DNA of 64,000 bases from Saposhnikovia divaricata (Eukaryota > Streptophyta > Magnoliopsida > Apiales > Apiaceae): contig CM071600.1 of NCBI GenBank assembly GCA_036435485.1, forward strand, positions 118,722,046 to 118,786,045. Reading direction: 5' to 3'. The first letter of the stretch is position 1, and each line of letters starts with the position of its first letter. Below the pieces are notes generated by a model. It was not told the origin of the DNA. It was given only the letters and a program-made list of their open reading frames with translations, and did no database searches. The position numbers and the translations under genes are program-made. This document shows positions 1 through 12,600 of the stretch, piece after piece.

Positions 1-1399
1 CTATAAACTCGATGCAAAATCCAAGGAGCTCAGACAGCAACGCAGCAATACCTCGACCAAAACAAAAACAGAAAATACAAACAAAAACCAAACACACTTT
101 CAACAATTGTATAGAACTACAAACATAATTACTAAAAAAAAAGCGAATGAATCTAATGCTATCACACAGCGAAGCACACAACCTCAGAATCGTAACAACA
201 AAAATCGAACAACTCAAACAGCTCGGCAAAGACAACAATACGACATACAACTCACAGCCAACAAAATCGTAATTCAACGACTCGGCATGATTTTAACATT
301 TTGAAACCAAAACAAGCAATTTAACGCAGGATACACAGCGATGAACAATCGAAATTAGCAACGAAGCACCAGAAAACTCGTTTCTACAAACAACAAACAT
401 CGAACCAACAAGAACAACAGCAACATAAAAAAAACAACTCGATTAATTCGAACAGCAGCTAAACAACAAATTTATACTCGATTCGTAGAACAGGGGCAAC
501 TAGATGCGGAACAAGGCAGACTCGGTAATTCGCAGCAAAAGCTTTAAGTAAAAAAAACCAACATAGGAACAAAGAAAAGAAAGGAAAATGAAGGAGGAAG
601 GAATAGGGAAAGATGGGAGATGGGATTGTGATGAAAAGGGAAAAAGAAGAAAAAGTCTTGTGCGTGAACTGGAAAAGTAGGAGAAGGTGCTGGGCTATGT
701 TTGATGTTGACAAAGAAAAAGAAGGGGAATTGGGCTTGTGAATTGAAACTGATAAAACAAAAACAGGGAACTAATACTTCATATTAATAACTATATGCAG
801 AATAAATAGGAACTGAAAATTTAAACTGTTTATAAGAATTGCAGAAAAATTACAATAATAAATTTTGGGAGGAAACTAATCCTAATCCTAATCCTAAAAC
901 CTCATGATCTCAAAGAGGTTTATTACTTCCTATTTATAGGAATAATTAGCACACCAATCAAATAAATAAATACAATTATTACAAAACTTTACAACCCATT
1001 CAAAACCAACTCCACCCATGTTCTATGACTTTTCCACTTTGCAAGATTCCATGGCCGGCCACGTTTTTATTGTGCATAGATGGGTTCCGTAGAAATGCTT
1101 TTTATCCCGCACGACGTATAATTTTTAAATAATAAATAATTAATTTAATCCGAAAATTATAAAAATAAATACCTAATATTATTAGATATTTATAAATATA
1201 ATTTTCTAATCAAATAAAATATTTATTAAATAAAAATTAATTCTTAAGCCCTAAACTGCGGTCTTTTGAACATTATTTCTTCATTTTGCCATTTCTTTAT
1301 TTTTCTTGAAATTTCCTGAAATAGAACAAAATTATTTATTAAAATACGAATTCAAGCAATAAATAGGCAATAAAAATATGCAAAATTATGCACTTATCA
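1..1399 (-). repeat. 3' LTR of the Athila-like element, truncated by the window edge
   Basis: Matches 7988-9386. The outer end, read on the minus strand, begins TGATAAGTGC. About 630 bp of this LTR lie left of base 1. Short ORFs inside it (for example 459-713 minus) occur unchanged in the other LTR and have no recognisable product. Confidence 0.9.
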
Positions 1400-1420
1400 A
1401 ATGCCCCCATACCTATCTTT
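1400..1420 (-). other. Polypurine tract of the Athila-like element
   Basis: On the minus strand, AGGTATGGGGGCATT lies directly before the LTR start TGATAAG. Position and G-run fit a plus-strand priming site. Confidence 0.7.
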
Positions 1421-3040
1421 TGCTCGTCCTCGAGTAAAACAAAAAAAAACAAAAAGAAAATCTAGATAAAAATCCTATACTCCTTTTCGTAGGTGTGACG
1501 ATTGCATTTGGCATATGCAACAAGCCCTTTAAACCCCTAGGCAGCCCTAGTGGACGAGTGAGGTCTCGTGAGGGCCTATAGTGAATGTACCCACAAAATC
1601 CAATTTTATTTTCTGCCAAGTCTCAAGTATGCAACATATCATAGTACTCCACACAAGTAAACCTCAATTGCACAATACTGACAGTCTGTTCACTTACAAA
1701 TCATATGCACAAGACTATCCAAGTAAGCACACAGTCTATATAGACAAAAAGATCATGAAATATATATTAATGCCGCATTCAGTGAGTAACATGCTGTGGA
1801 TAGAAAATTCTCACACAACTCTCAAATCACACAAGTGTATAGGTGAAGTGTATTCGCTCAAATTCAATCAATTAAGTTATGTGCTACCATATGCTTGGTT
1901 GTCCACCAAATCTCCACTACTTTGTATACATGCATGCACAAATCAAAAGGTCTTTGTTAAAGGTTGTAACGTGGTAGGAAATCAAGAAAAAGGCTAACAA
2001 GTGGCTAATTTGACAAACTAATAGAGCACAATGTTCATTTTTAATTAAAACACTCAACATGAAATTTCGATCATGTAAAAGGTGATCAGGCTTTCACAAG
2101 AATTAAACCCCAAGCACATATCGTCATGTACTTTTCCATTTTCATATTGCACAAACCAATGAACAAAACTCTATTTTTTATTTTTTCTCTCTCTTTTTTT
2201 TTTTTTTTTTTCTTTATGATCCCCACCAAATTTTCACACTTTAACAAAGATATCCCCATACTATGCGCTCACCAACCCCTAAATGAATCAAAGTGCTCTA
2301 CTAGTAAATCAAGAGAAGAATAAACAAGTAGGCTCAAAAATTTAGATTGGTGATACACAAAAATATCGGATAAAAAGCTCAAAGGGGTTCACTAAGGATA
2401 TATGATTCAAGGGTACTGTTTGGATCAATACGGTTGATCCTAGTGCCTTTATCATTTTCATGCATGCAAATATCATGTAATCTCAAAATGGTTTAAAGCA
2501 AGTTCTAGAGCGACATACTCAATGATGAACAACACACAACAATAAAAATTCGATTGATATAAGATGTACCAATCATAAATTAGGCTCAAAATCTCACAGG
2601 GTGAAAGCATGTTTTAGTACTCACTAAAATTGACAATGACAAATCTCAAGTTTTATAATTTTCGCAAGCACGTACAAGGAATCATCAAGTAACATATAAC
2701 TTTCAGAGACATGACATGTCAAATAATCATGCAAAATAAGCTCAAAAGATGTGTACCGATCCCTGTTAACACACTACGAGACGAGGCAATTAATTTTCTA
2801 ATTTTTTCAATTTTTTTTTTGGATTTTTATTTTTTTTTTATTATTTACACTAAAAACCCTAAAGAAAACATCCCCACACTTAAATCATGCATTGTCCTCA
2901 ATGTATGCAAATAAAAATGAGATATGAGCAAAAGAGAACGAAAACTCCCCTCAAGATAAGCAAGATAATTGTTCCTCTAGACTGAACAGATCTTCAAGCT
3001 TTCCTTGCATAATTCTTTCCACATAGCACGAATACTCCCC
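1421..3040 (-). other. Non-coding 3' tail of the Athila-like element
   Basis: About 1.6 kb between the second ORF and the polypurine tract. It holds T-rich tracts (near 2190-2215 and 2805-2840) but no ORF with family resemblance. In autonomous Athila elements pol would lie upstream of the env-like ORF and a similar long non-coding tail would follow; here I see nothing coding. Confidence 0.6.
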
Positions 3041-4525
3041 TTAGCTTTTCCTTCCCAAAAATAGATTTAAATCCGTGTCAGCAACCTTTTCCTTGCCTTT
3101 AGCACGCCTTCTAGCTTCTTGCTCATCCACCTTCTCCCCCTCAGTTGGGTTATCCTCCAGAATAGATGGATGTGGAGCTGGGAAATTAGAAGAAGCTGAA
3201 GCTGATTTCATCAAGTAATTAATCGCATGACCAAACTGGGCTGCCATGGCGCTTATTTGAGCCTGGATCGCATCATTTTGAACAAGTTGCAGATTTCTGA
3301 TTTCTGCAATGGACTCACGGATATGCGGCAACACGTTCTCCAGTGTTTGGACCCGTGCAAGGAGTCCGTTGAATCCTGCTCTGGTTACAGGTGCATTTGG
3401 TTGAGCAGGTTGCCCACTCTCATGCTCTGCTCGTGTTTCTGCAAATGAAATCATGGTAGCCCCTTTGCCGGATGGTGCAGTGAAGGTTCGGGAGCTTCCA
3501 GCCTCTCGTGAAGCAAGTCGCTGACCGGTGGAAAAGAGTGATAGATCTGGAAAGAGCTCCAGGGATTTTCTCTGCGGGAGGTTAAACTTGAATGGATTAA
3601 ACGGCACAAGACCCACGTTTCCCTTGAATGCCTCGGGTTCGTTAGGTTTACTCCGTTTAGTAGGAGGTAGATCGGCTGATGTAGGAAACCTCATCTGTGG
3701 TGCTGTTCTTACCGGCCTTGGTAGCAACGGAAGTGGGATAGTCTTTAGATATTCCGTTAAGACTGTGGGCACATCCGTATAGCTCTTATTGCTTAAGTAG
3801 TTAATCACATTCTTCTTCATGGTAGAACATTCCACCTCTTGACCATTGCCCAAACGTATCCTGTCTGCATCACTTAAAAAATCATTTAAAATTAACTGCA
3901 GAAATCTTGGATATAAACATTCGACCCTCTGAGTCCGGGCATCCCTTGTTCCTAAGTGCTTCATTTTCAAAATAATTTGACTAAGCACTATCTTACCAAA
4001 ATTAATCCTCGAATTATTTGCAACCGCATACCCAATTTTTTGAATAAAATCAGGTATTCTATCTAGATTTGTTCTAGCTGAGGAAAAAACATGGTTAAGG
4101 ATGTGGAAGAAGAAATTCCAGTACTGGGTTAGATATGTTCTAGAGAGATTACCAGTACTGAAATTGCTATCTTGGTACCTTATGTGACGAAAGAACCCTT
4201 CGATCTGGTCAGGTGTGGGATCGGCAACGAGATTTTCCGTAGGAAAATGGAGGATTCGATTAACATCCCGTTCGGTGACCCTAATCGACCTATCGAACAA
4301 TTGAAATGTGATTGCACTTTCGTCCACTCTAGAGGTGTCGACGGCACTGCAATACAACTCACGCAAGGCATCATGGTTCAGCTTCACCGGTGTAACTAGA
4401 GCATATCGGACTATTGAATGCTCATTCAGAAATTGAGCCCAAGCCTGAAACTGCTCGTGTCGGATGGTTTCCTGGATGGAAGTGGGATTAACTCTAGCAA
4501 TCCAGAAGCTTCCTTGCAATGCCAT
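3041..4525 (-). CDS. Second ORF of the Athila-like element; Athila ORF1/env-like or putative plant transposon protein type
   Basis: 494 codons, ATG at 4525, uninterrupted. Residues 20-110 have the pattern found in plant retroelement accessory ORFs: a helix with FLN, a small hydrophobic-Pro-Leu segment (ALVTPVKL), a phenylalanine-containing strand (AITFQLFDRSIRVTE), then DVNRILHFP. Residues 270-350 are proline/basic rich. A helical stretch lies near 385-435, and the C-terminus is charged with lysine/arginine clusters (EARRRAKGKEKV), possibly nuclear targeting. No transmembrane segment is evident. Function is unknown. It follows the gag-like ORF after a 448-bp spacer that holds nothing recognisable. 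The intact frame could reflect youth of the insertion rather than selection. Confidence 0.7.
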   Translation of the reverse strand: MALQGSFWIARVNPTSIQETIRHEQFQAWAQFLNEHSIVRYALVTPVKLNHDALRELYCSAVDTSRVDESAITFQLFDRSIRVTERDVNRILHFPTENLVADPTPDQIEGFFRHIRYQDSNFSTGNLSRTYLTQYWNFFFHILNHVFSSARTNLDRIPDFIQKIGYAVANNSRINFGKIVLSQIILKMKHLGTRDARTQRVECLYPRFLQLILNDFLSDADRIRLGNGQEVECSTMKKNVINYLSNKSYTDVPTVLTEYLKTIPLPLLPRPVRTAPQMRFPTSADLPPTKRSKPNEPEAFKGNVGLVPFNPFKFNLPQRKSLELFPDLSLFSTGQRLASREAGSSRTFTAPSGKGATMISFAETRAEHESGQPAQPNAPVTRAGFNGLLARVQTLENVLPHIRESIAEIRNLQLVQNDAIQAQISAMAAQFGHAINYLMKSASASSNFPAPHPSILEDNPTEGEKVDEQEARRRAKGKEKVADTDLNLFLGRKS

Positions 4526-4973
4526 TCAGCTAGATGATGAGATTTTTTTCTTGAGGAGTTTGAAATATGCTCTGAGTATCTGTATAGCTGAAAGGATGAA
4601 CTTTAACACAGACAAAAAAAACTCAATGATTTATGAAGAAATATTAGCGGGTTAGGTGATATAGTACAAGCTATCCGCTTTCTTTTCTTCTTTTAGTCAC
4701 AGCCTACTCTCGCTTTTGTCTACAAAGTCTTCCTCGAGCCACACAATACTCTTTCTTTTTCAATCAACAAAATTATTTGCAGGGCCCTCTTCTAATATTA
4801 ATTCAGTGAAGGCAGGCGGATGAGGGGATAAATGCGGAGAAAATGCATGAGAAAAATGACAGAGATTGAAAAATTCTAAAAAAATCTATGAAAACAAATA
4901 ACACACAAACACACACACCGTAACTCTCCCATACCTACATTCTACTATGGGAGGTAACAAAACAAATATTTTC

Positions 4974-6473
4974 TTAACCAATTCCTGCTCTATGGAAAAC
5001 TACACATGTAACACAATCAACATATTTCAGAAACTCACCCAGAAAAATAGCATAAACCACTCGAATGATCTGATTAAGCGCAAGAATAAAACTCATATTC
5101 CTCACTTCATCCATAGACCAATTGGACGCTTCTTTATGTTGTTTAAGCAAATTAATTACGATGAGATGCTGGTCATGAATATCATGAGTTTCAATGAAAG
5201 ATGGAGCACGAGTGGAAAATGAAGAAATAGAAACGGGTGGGGGTGGCTCTTCGAAAAATATTTTACCAACAGAATTAGGATCACAAGAACTATCCTCATG
5301 TTGGGTTTCCCATTTGGAAAAAATATTCATCATTTCTCCAAACATCTCTTCCGAGGTCAAATCCTTAAAAGATTCGTGAAGTTCTCGATTGGTCTCGTAA
5401 TGCAATTGAAAATCTTGTTTAAGAAGAGACTCAATCTCATGATTGTCCAAATTTGACCTTGAAACAACCTCCTTAACTAGATGAAGTTCTTCGGGTTTTT
5501 CGGGAAGAGATTTGGAAGATGGAAGGAAAAGTTCACTAGAAGAAGATGATGGATGTCTAGGCGAAGCCACAAACTCAGAATCATCGGGATTCTTTGTTTG
5601 ATCTAGAGAAAGAACGATGTCATCATCAGACTCTTCTTCGTAAAAATCACCACCGAAAGGAGTGTCAACTTGAAAATTAGACCTAGGAGAAATGATATCA
5701 TCGAAAGTATCGATAGGTCTTTGAGTGGTAAGAAATTCAGGGTTGACCTCGGGTGGATTCGGGGTGGTTATCGTCTCACGCTCGCACATGGTGGCTAATT
5801 GATTCATTTGAAATTCTAACTTAGACAAGGCTTGAGCATTAGAGTTCAAAATTTGCCTAGTTTGAGAAATCAATAAAGCCTCGATACTCTTTTCTAAGGT
5901 GTCAAGTTGACTCGGAATTGGATAAGAGTTCGGTTCTTGAAAATGTGGAGGCGGAGTTTGATAGTTATGACCTTGGTTCCATGAGAGATCGGGATAATCT
6001 CTCCAACCGGAATTAGAAGACGATGTAAAATGGTCATTTTGGGAGGTTGGGTGAAACATGGCGTTGACTTGATAAGAGTCGGGGCCGTGTTGGAAATCGA
6101 GACTCGGAGGGTTGAAATTTAGGTGCCAAGATGTGTGTGAATGACCTCTAAGGGTTTCTAAGGCTTCGAGTCGTCTATTAAAAGCATCTAATTCAGAGTT
6201 TATTGCAATATTGTTTTCACTATAATGCAAATCACTAAAAGTACTAGACGACTCGTTATAAACACCAGGTTCCCTAGTTGACTCATACCACATCGTATTA
6301 TCCGATAACTCCTCGTCATAATCCCGTGTGTAATTTGTGTGATTCCCCCACCCGGGATTGTAGGCAGGTGAAAAATGGTCATTCCTAAGGGTTTGTTGAA
6401 GCATATTATTATCTTGCTCAAATTCATGATAATTTTCAAACCCTTGAGTATAAGAATTGTAATTTGACCACAT
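4974..6473 (-). CDS. First ORF of the Athila-like element: gag-derived protein with a pol-linker remnant at its end
   Basis: 499 codons, ATG at 6473. The N-terminal 190 residues are Asn/Tyr/Ser rich with repeated DHFxxxxNxGW segments. Residues about 190-235 (LEKSIEALLISQT, LSKLEFQMNQLATMCE) resemble the coiled coil at the C-terminal end of Athila-type gag. An acidic linker follows (EEESDDDIV, SSSSELFLPSSKS). Near residue 455 LLKQHKEASNWSMDEVRN resembles the segment just before reverse transcriptase in Ty3/gypsy pol (family form like KHKxAIGWxxxDIKGI). The ORF thus looks like gag joined to the pre-RT linker by an internal deletion that removed the protease. No zinc knuckle was seen. That history is inferred; the motifs are seen. 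Confidence 0.65.
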   Translation of the reverse strand: MWSNYNSYTQGFENYHEFEQDNNMLQQTLRNDHFSPAYNPGWGNHTNYTRDYDEELSDNTMWYESTREPGVYNESSSTFSDLHYSENNIAINSELDAFNRRLEALETLRGHSHTSWHLNFNPPSLDFQHGPDSYQVNAMFHPTSQNDHFTSSSNSGWRDYPDLSWNQGHNYQTPPPHFQEPNSYPIPSQLDTLEKSIEALLISQTRQILNSNAQALSKLEFQMNQLATMCERETITTPNPPEVNPEFLTTQRPIDTFDDIISPRSNFQVDTPFGGDFYEEESDDDIVLSLDQTKNPDDSEFVASPRHPSSSSSELFLPSSKSLPEKPEELHLVKEVVSRSNLDNHEIESLLKQDFQLHYETNRELHESFKDLTSEEMFGEMMNIFSKWETQHEDSSCDPNSVGKIFFEEPPPPVSISSFSTRAPSFIETHDIHDQHLIVINLLKQHKEASNWSMDEVRNMSFILALNQIIRVVYAIFLGEFLKYVDCVTCVVFHRAGIG

Positions 6474-7335
6474 TTTTATTATTTTTAATTTTTTTTTTTT
6501 CTTTATTTAACTATTTTTTTTAAGCACGAATTTTAATCACACAAAATAAACACTCAAAATAAAGGGTGAAAAAGCAAAAGAAAAATGTTCCCTAAATAGA
6601 ATAACTAGACATTGCTCCTAACATTAAGACACACTAAAATTTCCGTAAATTAAGAATTATTCAGACCGATTCGGCCAGATTAGAGCAGGCATTGCCAAGA
6701 GGCCAATCTCGTCACTTAGACACCGAATCTTAACAGCCAGGCGAACCTTAGACACTGAAGGTCGTGAATAAGTCTTAATTACGTTTATTTTAGGCATCTT
6801 CCTAACTGAGCGCGAAATCCTAGAGGGCAAATGTCTAATTAATTTTATTAAGGCTACAAACGATGCAACAAACAACAAGATATATACAAAAAAAACGGTA
6901 AACAATTATGGATGCTTAACTACGTGTCCTAATCTAAAAGAAAGATGAATTTAACGTACCTTTGGGTCCTCCAGCAATCACCACAATTTATAAGGTACGA
7001 AAAATTAAAAACAAGAAAATAAAAATCTAGATAATGTGCCCTAAGTGATTAAATGCATGATGCAACAATTATGTATTTACAAATAATAATTTTTTTGGAT
7101 TTTTCAATTTTCAATTTTTTTGTGATTTTTGATTTTTTTGTGATTTTCTAAAAATAAAAAGGCGAAAAGAGTGAGATACGGGTTACCGAAGCACGCTTCC
7201 GAGAATTCCGATTTTCCGAGCTTCGTGAGAAGATTCCCGACATTCCAAACTTTCCTAAAAAAAACGAAATAAAAATTAAACAAGCAAAGAAAACTAATCC
7301 GAAAAATTAAAAATCAAGGTGCGAAAAATAATTAT
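6474..7335 (-). other. Untranslated leader of the Athila-like element
   Basis: 862 bp between PBS and first ORF, with T-rich runs (6480-6515, 7090-7145). No coding potential recognised. It would hold packaging signals, none of which can be identified by eye. Confidence 0.5.
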
Positions 7336-7353
7336 TCCCCGGCAGCGGCGCCA
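7336..7353 (-). other. Primer-binding site, Asp-tRNA type
   Basis: The minus strand reads TGGCGCCGCTGCCGGGGA. From memory this complements the 3' end of plant tRNA-Asp with one mismatch, the primer usual for Athila-type elements. It lies 6 bp inside the LTR boundary at 7360. Confidence 0.85.
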
Positions 7354-7359
7354 AAAACT

Positions 7360-9386
7360 TGATGTGGCGGAAATGATACAATTAAAATCGCAAGCGCACG
7401 ATCATCGTTTTTGTATTTTAAGATTCGATCCACAGGGAATAATTTTATTCGCAATCCTTAATTTCTAATTTAGGCGAATTAGAACAAGTGATTTTTGGAA
7501 ATTTGGATTTTACAAATTAATTATTAAAATGAAAATCTATTTAAACAAATTTATACTAAATTATTCTAAAACTTAATTATTCTGAAGACTCTAAAATTGG
7601 AATTAAATCTAAATTTTAAAATTACATTTTATTCTAAAACAATTTTTTTTTTCTTTTTTTTTTCTTTTAAATTAAAATTTATTAACAGAAAATTTTGAAA
7701 CACAGGCTCCGACTTGATTATATAAACAATGCAACACAAGAAACTAAAAACTCAGCCTTACTAAACACAACCTCAACACATCTTAAAAACAAACAGCTCG
7801 ATTGGAATTCAGAAACAAACAGCACGATTAACGCAGCATACAAACAAAATACATAACATTACAACACTGCTTAACAGTCGACTCGTAACATAACAGCCGG
7901 CTTTGACAATTTGAAAACCCAACTCAGCACTTTGAACAAACACACAGAAAATAACAGGAAACAAGAATTCGATTCAATAAAACCAAGCTATAAACTCGAT
8001 GCAAAATCCAAGGAGCTCAGACAGCAACGCAGCAATACCTCGACCAAAACAAAAACAGAAAATACAAACAAAAACCAAACACACTTTCAACAATTGTATA
8101 GAACTACAAACATAATTACTAAAAAAAAAGCGAATGAATCTAATGCTATCACACAGCGAAGCACACAACCTCAGAATCGTAACAACAAAAATCGAACAAC
8201 TCAAACAGCTCGGCAAAGACAACAATACGACATACAACTCACAGCCAACAAAATCGTAATTCAACGACTCGGCATGATTTTAACATTTTGAAACCAAAAC
8301 AAGCAATTTAACGCAGGATACACAGCGATGAACAATCGAAATTAGCAACGAAGCACCAGAAAACTCGTTTCTACAAACAACAAACATCGAACCAACAAGA
8401 ACAACAGCAACATAAAAAAAACAACTCGATTAATTCGAACAGCAGCTAAACAACAAATTTATACTCGATTCGCAGAACAGGGGCAACTAGATGCGGAACA
8501 AGGCAGACTCGGTAATTCGCAGCAAAAGCTTTAAGTAAAAAAAACCAACATAGGAACAAAGAAAAGAAAGGAAAATGAAGGAGGAAGGAATAGGGAAAGA
8601 TGGGAGATGGGATTGTGATGAAAAGGGAAAAAGAAGAAAAAGTCTTGTGCGTGAACTGGAAAAGTAGGAGAAGGTGCTGGGCTATGTTTGATGTTGACAA
8701 AGAAAAAGAAGGGGAATTGGGCTTGTGAATTGAAACTGATAAAACAAAAACAGGGAACTAATACTTCATATTAATAACTATATGCAGAATAAATAGGAAC
8801 TGAAAATTTAAACTGTTTATAAGAATTGCAGAAAAATTACAATAATAAATTTTGGGAGGAAACTAATCCTAATCCTAATCCTAAAACCTCATGATCTCAA
8901 AGAGGTTTATTACTTCCTATTTATAGGAATAATTAGCACACCAATCAAATAAATAAATACAATTATTACAAAACTTTACAACCCATTCAAAACCAACTCC
9001 ACCCATGTTCTATGACTTTTCCACTTTGCAAGATTCCATGGCCGGCCACGTTTTTATTGTGCATAGATGGGTTCCGTAGAAATGCTTTTTATCCCGCACG
9101 ACGTATAATTTTTAAATAATAAATAATTAATTTAATCCGAAAATTATAAAAATAAATACCTAATATTATTAGATATTTATAAATATAATTTTCTAATCAA
9201 ATAAAATATTTATTAAATAAAAATTAATTCTTAAGCCCTAAACTGCGGTCTTTTGAACATTATTTCTTCATTTTGCCATTTCTTTATTTTTCTTGAAATT
9301 TCCTGAAATAGAACAAAATTATTTATTAAAATACGAATTCAAGCAATAAATAGGCAATAAAAATATGCAAAATTATGCACTTATCA
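7360..9386 (-). repeat. 5' LTR of the Athila-like element
   Basis: About 2027 bp. On the minus strand it begins TGATAAG and ends CCACATCA, with TGAT/ATCA terminal inverted bases. The inner border is set by the PBS, the outer border by where similarity to 1-1399 stops (9386). Confidence 0.88.
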
Positions 9387-9671
9387 TCTGTCATATCTCA
9401 TGTCATAGATTTATAGTGTATTTGTCGATCTTTGTTTTCGATGTAATTTACTCTCTTCATTAATGTACTTGACACTATTTCTTTGTAATGAAATTTGCAC
9501 TCTTTCTGTTGTCATTAAGTTACTTGTTTACTTGTTTTACTTAATTTAACTCTTCCTGGTGAAGTGCATTCATTAGATTTAATGAATTATAACTCTTCAT
9601 TAATTTACTTGTTTTCCTTTATCATTTGGTTTATATATATACCTGGTTCTAATGGGACATTTACTATGAAC

Positions 9672-12600
9672 AGGATGCAAGGAAAAATAATCAATGTCAG
9701 GTTGTACTATCAAGGAGAGTTTAAGAAGACAGTCTATGTTGGTGGAAAAACTCTGATAGTAACCCCCGTAGAAGTGGACACTTTCTCTTACACTGTGCTT
9801 ATGGAATATGTGAAAGATTACCTCCATTACACTGAAATTGGAGGAATCTATATCAGCAAAGGAAGGGGAGGTGGTTGGGAACTCATGATAAAAGACGCGG
9901 AAGTGATTGCACTTACAATGACTGCGTTGATGGAGAAGAAATAATTTTTTACATAGACAATACTATTGACAAAGAAATTGAGCCAATGATTCAGATGCAA
10001 CCTCACGTAATCATCCGACCAAGGACAAACCTAATCCAAGGTATAAGCTATATGTAATATTGAATTCTTGCATAAATATATGTGTAATGAATTTTGATGT
10101 TCACACAAAATGTATACATTGTTGTTACAGCTTCTGCTAAGAAAGCACCACTGAAGCGTAAGTTTGTTACTACACATCAACTCCAGCAACAACAAAAGAA
10201 AATGAATAAGAATTCACCTGATACAGTTGTGAAGAGGAAAGAGTTTTTAGCACAGCCTGTTTTGATGTCTGGTCAACAAGATGTAGATCTGAATGAAAAA
10301 GCAACTGCAAGAAGGAAATTAGAGTTAGATAAAGATTCAAGTGACAGTGAAAAGACGGCAGAGAATGATGTTTCTGTGAAGGTATTTTTTGACTAATCTG
10401 ATTTACTTTTTATGTACCTGTTGGAAAATAGGGTCTTGTAAATGTAATAGATTTTTTAAATTAGTTTGCCAAAACCCTTTACAAATTTTATATAAATTAC
10501 CAATATATTTCACACCCCTTAAATTCGTGTTTAGTATAGACCATATTAGATAGTTATTCTTATTATTATTTATGTACTAATTTCTTGTAGTTGCCTCCAC
10601 CACCACCGCTGACACGGTATGAAAAGAACAGACTTCTCCAAATGCAAGAAAATGCTGAAGTTTGTAAAAAATTTGGGGTACCGTCATTGGTTTCTAGTCT
10701 CAGAGAATATGTAGGTGAGAATAGTAAAGGGAAAGGCAATAAAGGAAAAGGAAAAAAAGGGAAAGAAACTGAACCCGAGGATTGCGACTCACAGTATATT
10801 CCAGAAAATGAGGGTGATGATCAAAGTGATGGTTCGTTGGAGGTAGATCTTCTGATTTAAATTTTTATTCCAGAATTTTTAATGTTCATTAAGAGTGTGA
10901 AATTAATAATCTAAATATCTTACAAATTGTAGAGAATCAAAACTGTTGAAAAAAAAAAGAAAATTCAAATTGGACCAAGAACTCGATCACGAGCTAATGC
11001 AGCCCTTGGAATTGAGAAGGAGTTGAGGAAATCTCGCATTGAGAAGGAAGTTACAAGTTCATATCGTCCACCACTTGTAAAACCAACATGCAGCAAAGTG
11101 TTTAGACAGCCAAGTAATGATGAAGCAGCTCATGGTGCCGGTACGGTTGCTGCTTACCTAGCATTTTGAGAGCGTCAAAAGAAAAATGAAGTAGCTTGAA
11201 TAGAAGAGAATGTTGCTGAATTGAACATGGACGAGACTATGGATGTTGAAGTTGAAGAAGGTAACATAGTATTAACTTCGTAACATTTTGGTAATATTTG
11301 GTCATTTGAATTTTGGTAACATTTTGGTAATATTTGTTTAGTTGAATTGTGTACTTGGTAACATAGTATTAACAGTTTTCTTTACATTTTGTGTACATAG
11401 TTAATAAAGTACGAGCTCCTAGAAGACCTAGAGGACCGACAAGAATGAGTAGGGTTCATGGAAGGAACCCTGAAGAAAAAAAATTCATTTCTTTGAATAA
11501 TAAGGGTCAAGCAATTTCAGAAAGTGAAGGAGATATTGCGGAGTTAAGTAATTTTTTGGGGACATTAGCAAGGGATAATGTGTCACTTACCTACATCAAT
11601 TGGCTCGTTGTTCCCGACCAATTGAAGCAAAATTGTGGGAATATACTCTGGTGAATTCTTACCTAATCCATACATTAAATCACTTTCAAAAATTATGCAG
11701 TGAAGTAATAAATTTAATTATGTCTTTTATGTTTTATATTTTATAGGGTAGGTATGTTATTCCTGAAGAAGGACAGAAATGGGTGTATAATACAATGAAT
11801 TCTGCTTAGAAGTTGCACAAGGCTCGTATGAAGCAAAAGTTTTATAGTCGATATGAAACTGATGAGGAATGGTTGGAGAACAAAACTGAGCGAATTCCAC
11901 TAGAGGATTTTAAAATGCTCTTGAAGTACTGGGGGGATGAATCAGTTAAGGTAGAGCTTTAAAAATTACTATAAAGTAATCGGTTATTAATTTTTTTGTG
12001 CAAAAATTAGTATGATGATATGTTTTTTTTTACAGAAACTAGCTGCGGAAAATGCTCAGCATCGTAAAGCATTAGTTGAGACACACACTTTAGGTCGTAA
12101 ACCTGGGTCCCTAGTTATTGAAGAGATGGTATGTGTTTTTCTTTGTGCAAGTTTAATTTTTTCAAATAGGCCCTAGATTTGTTTGATATTTCATATTTTT
12201 ATGTGATTTTTATGTTATAACACATTTTATGTTTGCTATGTTTGAGTATGGATTTCATACTCAATTGGGAAAGTGGAAAATAACTAGGGAGATAAAAATG
12301 TGGCGATTTGGGTACCTAATTTTGTATCTGTCTCTGTTAAATAACAATTATTATTTTTAATAATAATGCCAGGACACTAGTTTTGGGTACCTAACTTAGA
12401 ATTATTGATAGTAAGCCCTGCTGCTCAGTTCTGTTATATCACCAACCATATAATTTTATAAAGAAAGATAAAAAGATAGGACTATGATTGAATTTTGTTC
12501 TAGTAAATTATTGTCCATCTCTTTCTATTTCTATTTTCAAAATATGACATAGTATATCTTTGATATATAGGAGTTAAATTTTCTGCATAACTTTTGTAAA

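Larger units (their letters stand above)
1..9386 (-). mobile_element. Young non-autonomous Ty3/gypsy-type LTR element (Athila-like, LARD-like)
   Basis: Direct repeats 1-1399 and 7988-9386 line up at a constant offset of 7987 with, by eye, one difference (base 492 versus 8479), so these are LTRs of one recent insertion. Read on the minus strand, the order is LTR (9386-7360), an Asp-tRNA-type PBS, a 499-codon ORF, a 494-codon ORF, a 1.6-kb non-coding tail, a purine tract, and LTR (1399-1, cut by the window edge). No protease, reverse transcriptase, RNase H or integrase is encoded, so it must be moved by a helper. The Athila-like assignment rests on the PBS type, gag-like motifs and overall layout; it is an inference. 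The left target-site copy lies outside the window. Confidence 0.85.

Noticed and set aside
459..713. 84-codon minus-strand ORF, also at 8446-8700
   Set aside because: Lies within an LTR and is duplicated only because the LTR is; no family resemblance.
7336..7353. tRNA gene
   Set aside because: Only 18 bases match a tRNA end and they lie at the LTR border; it is a primer-binding site.
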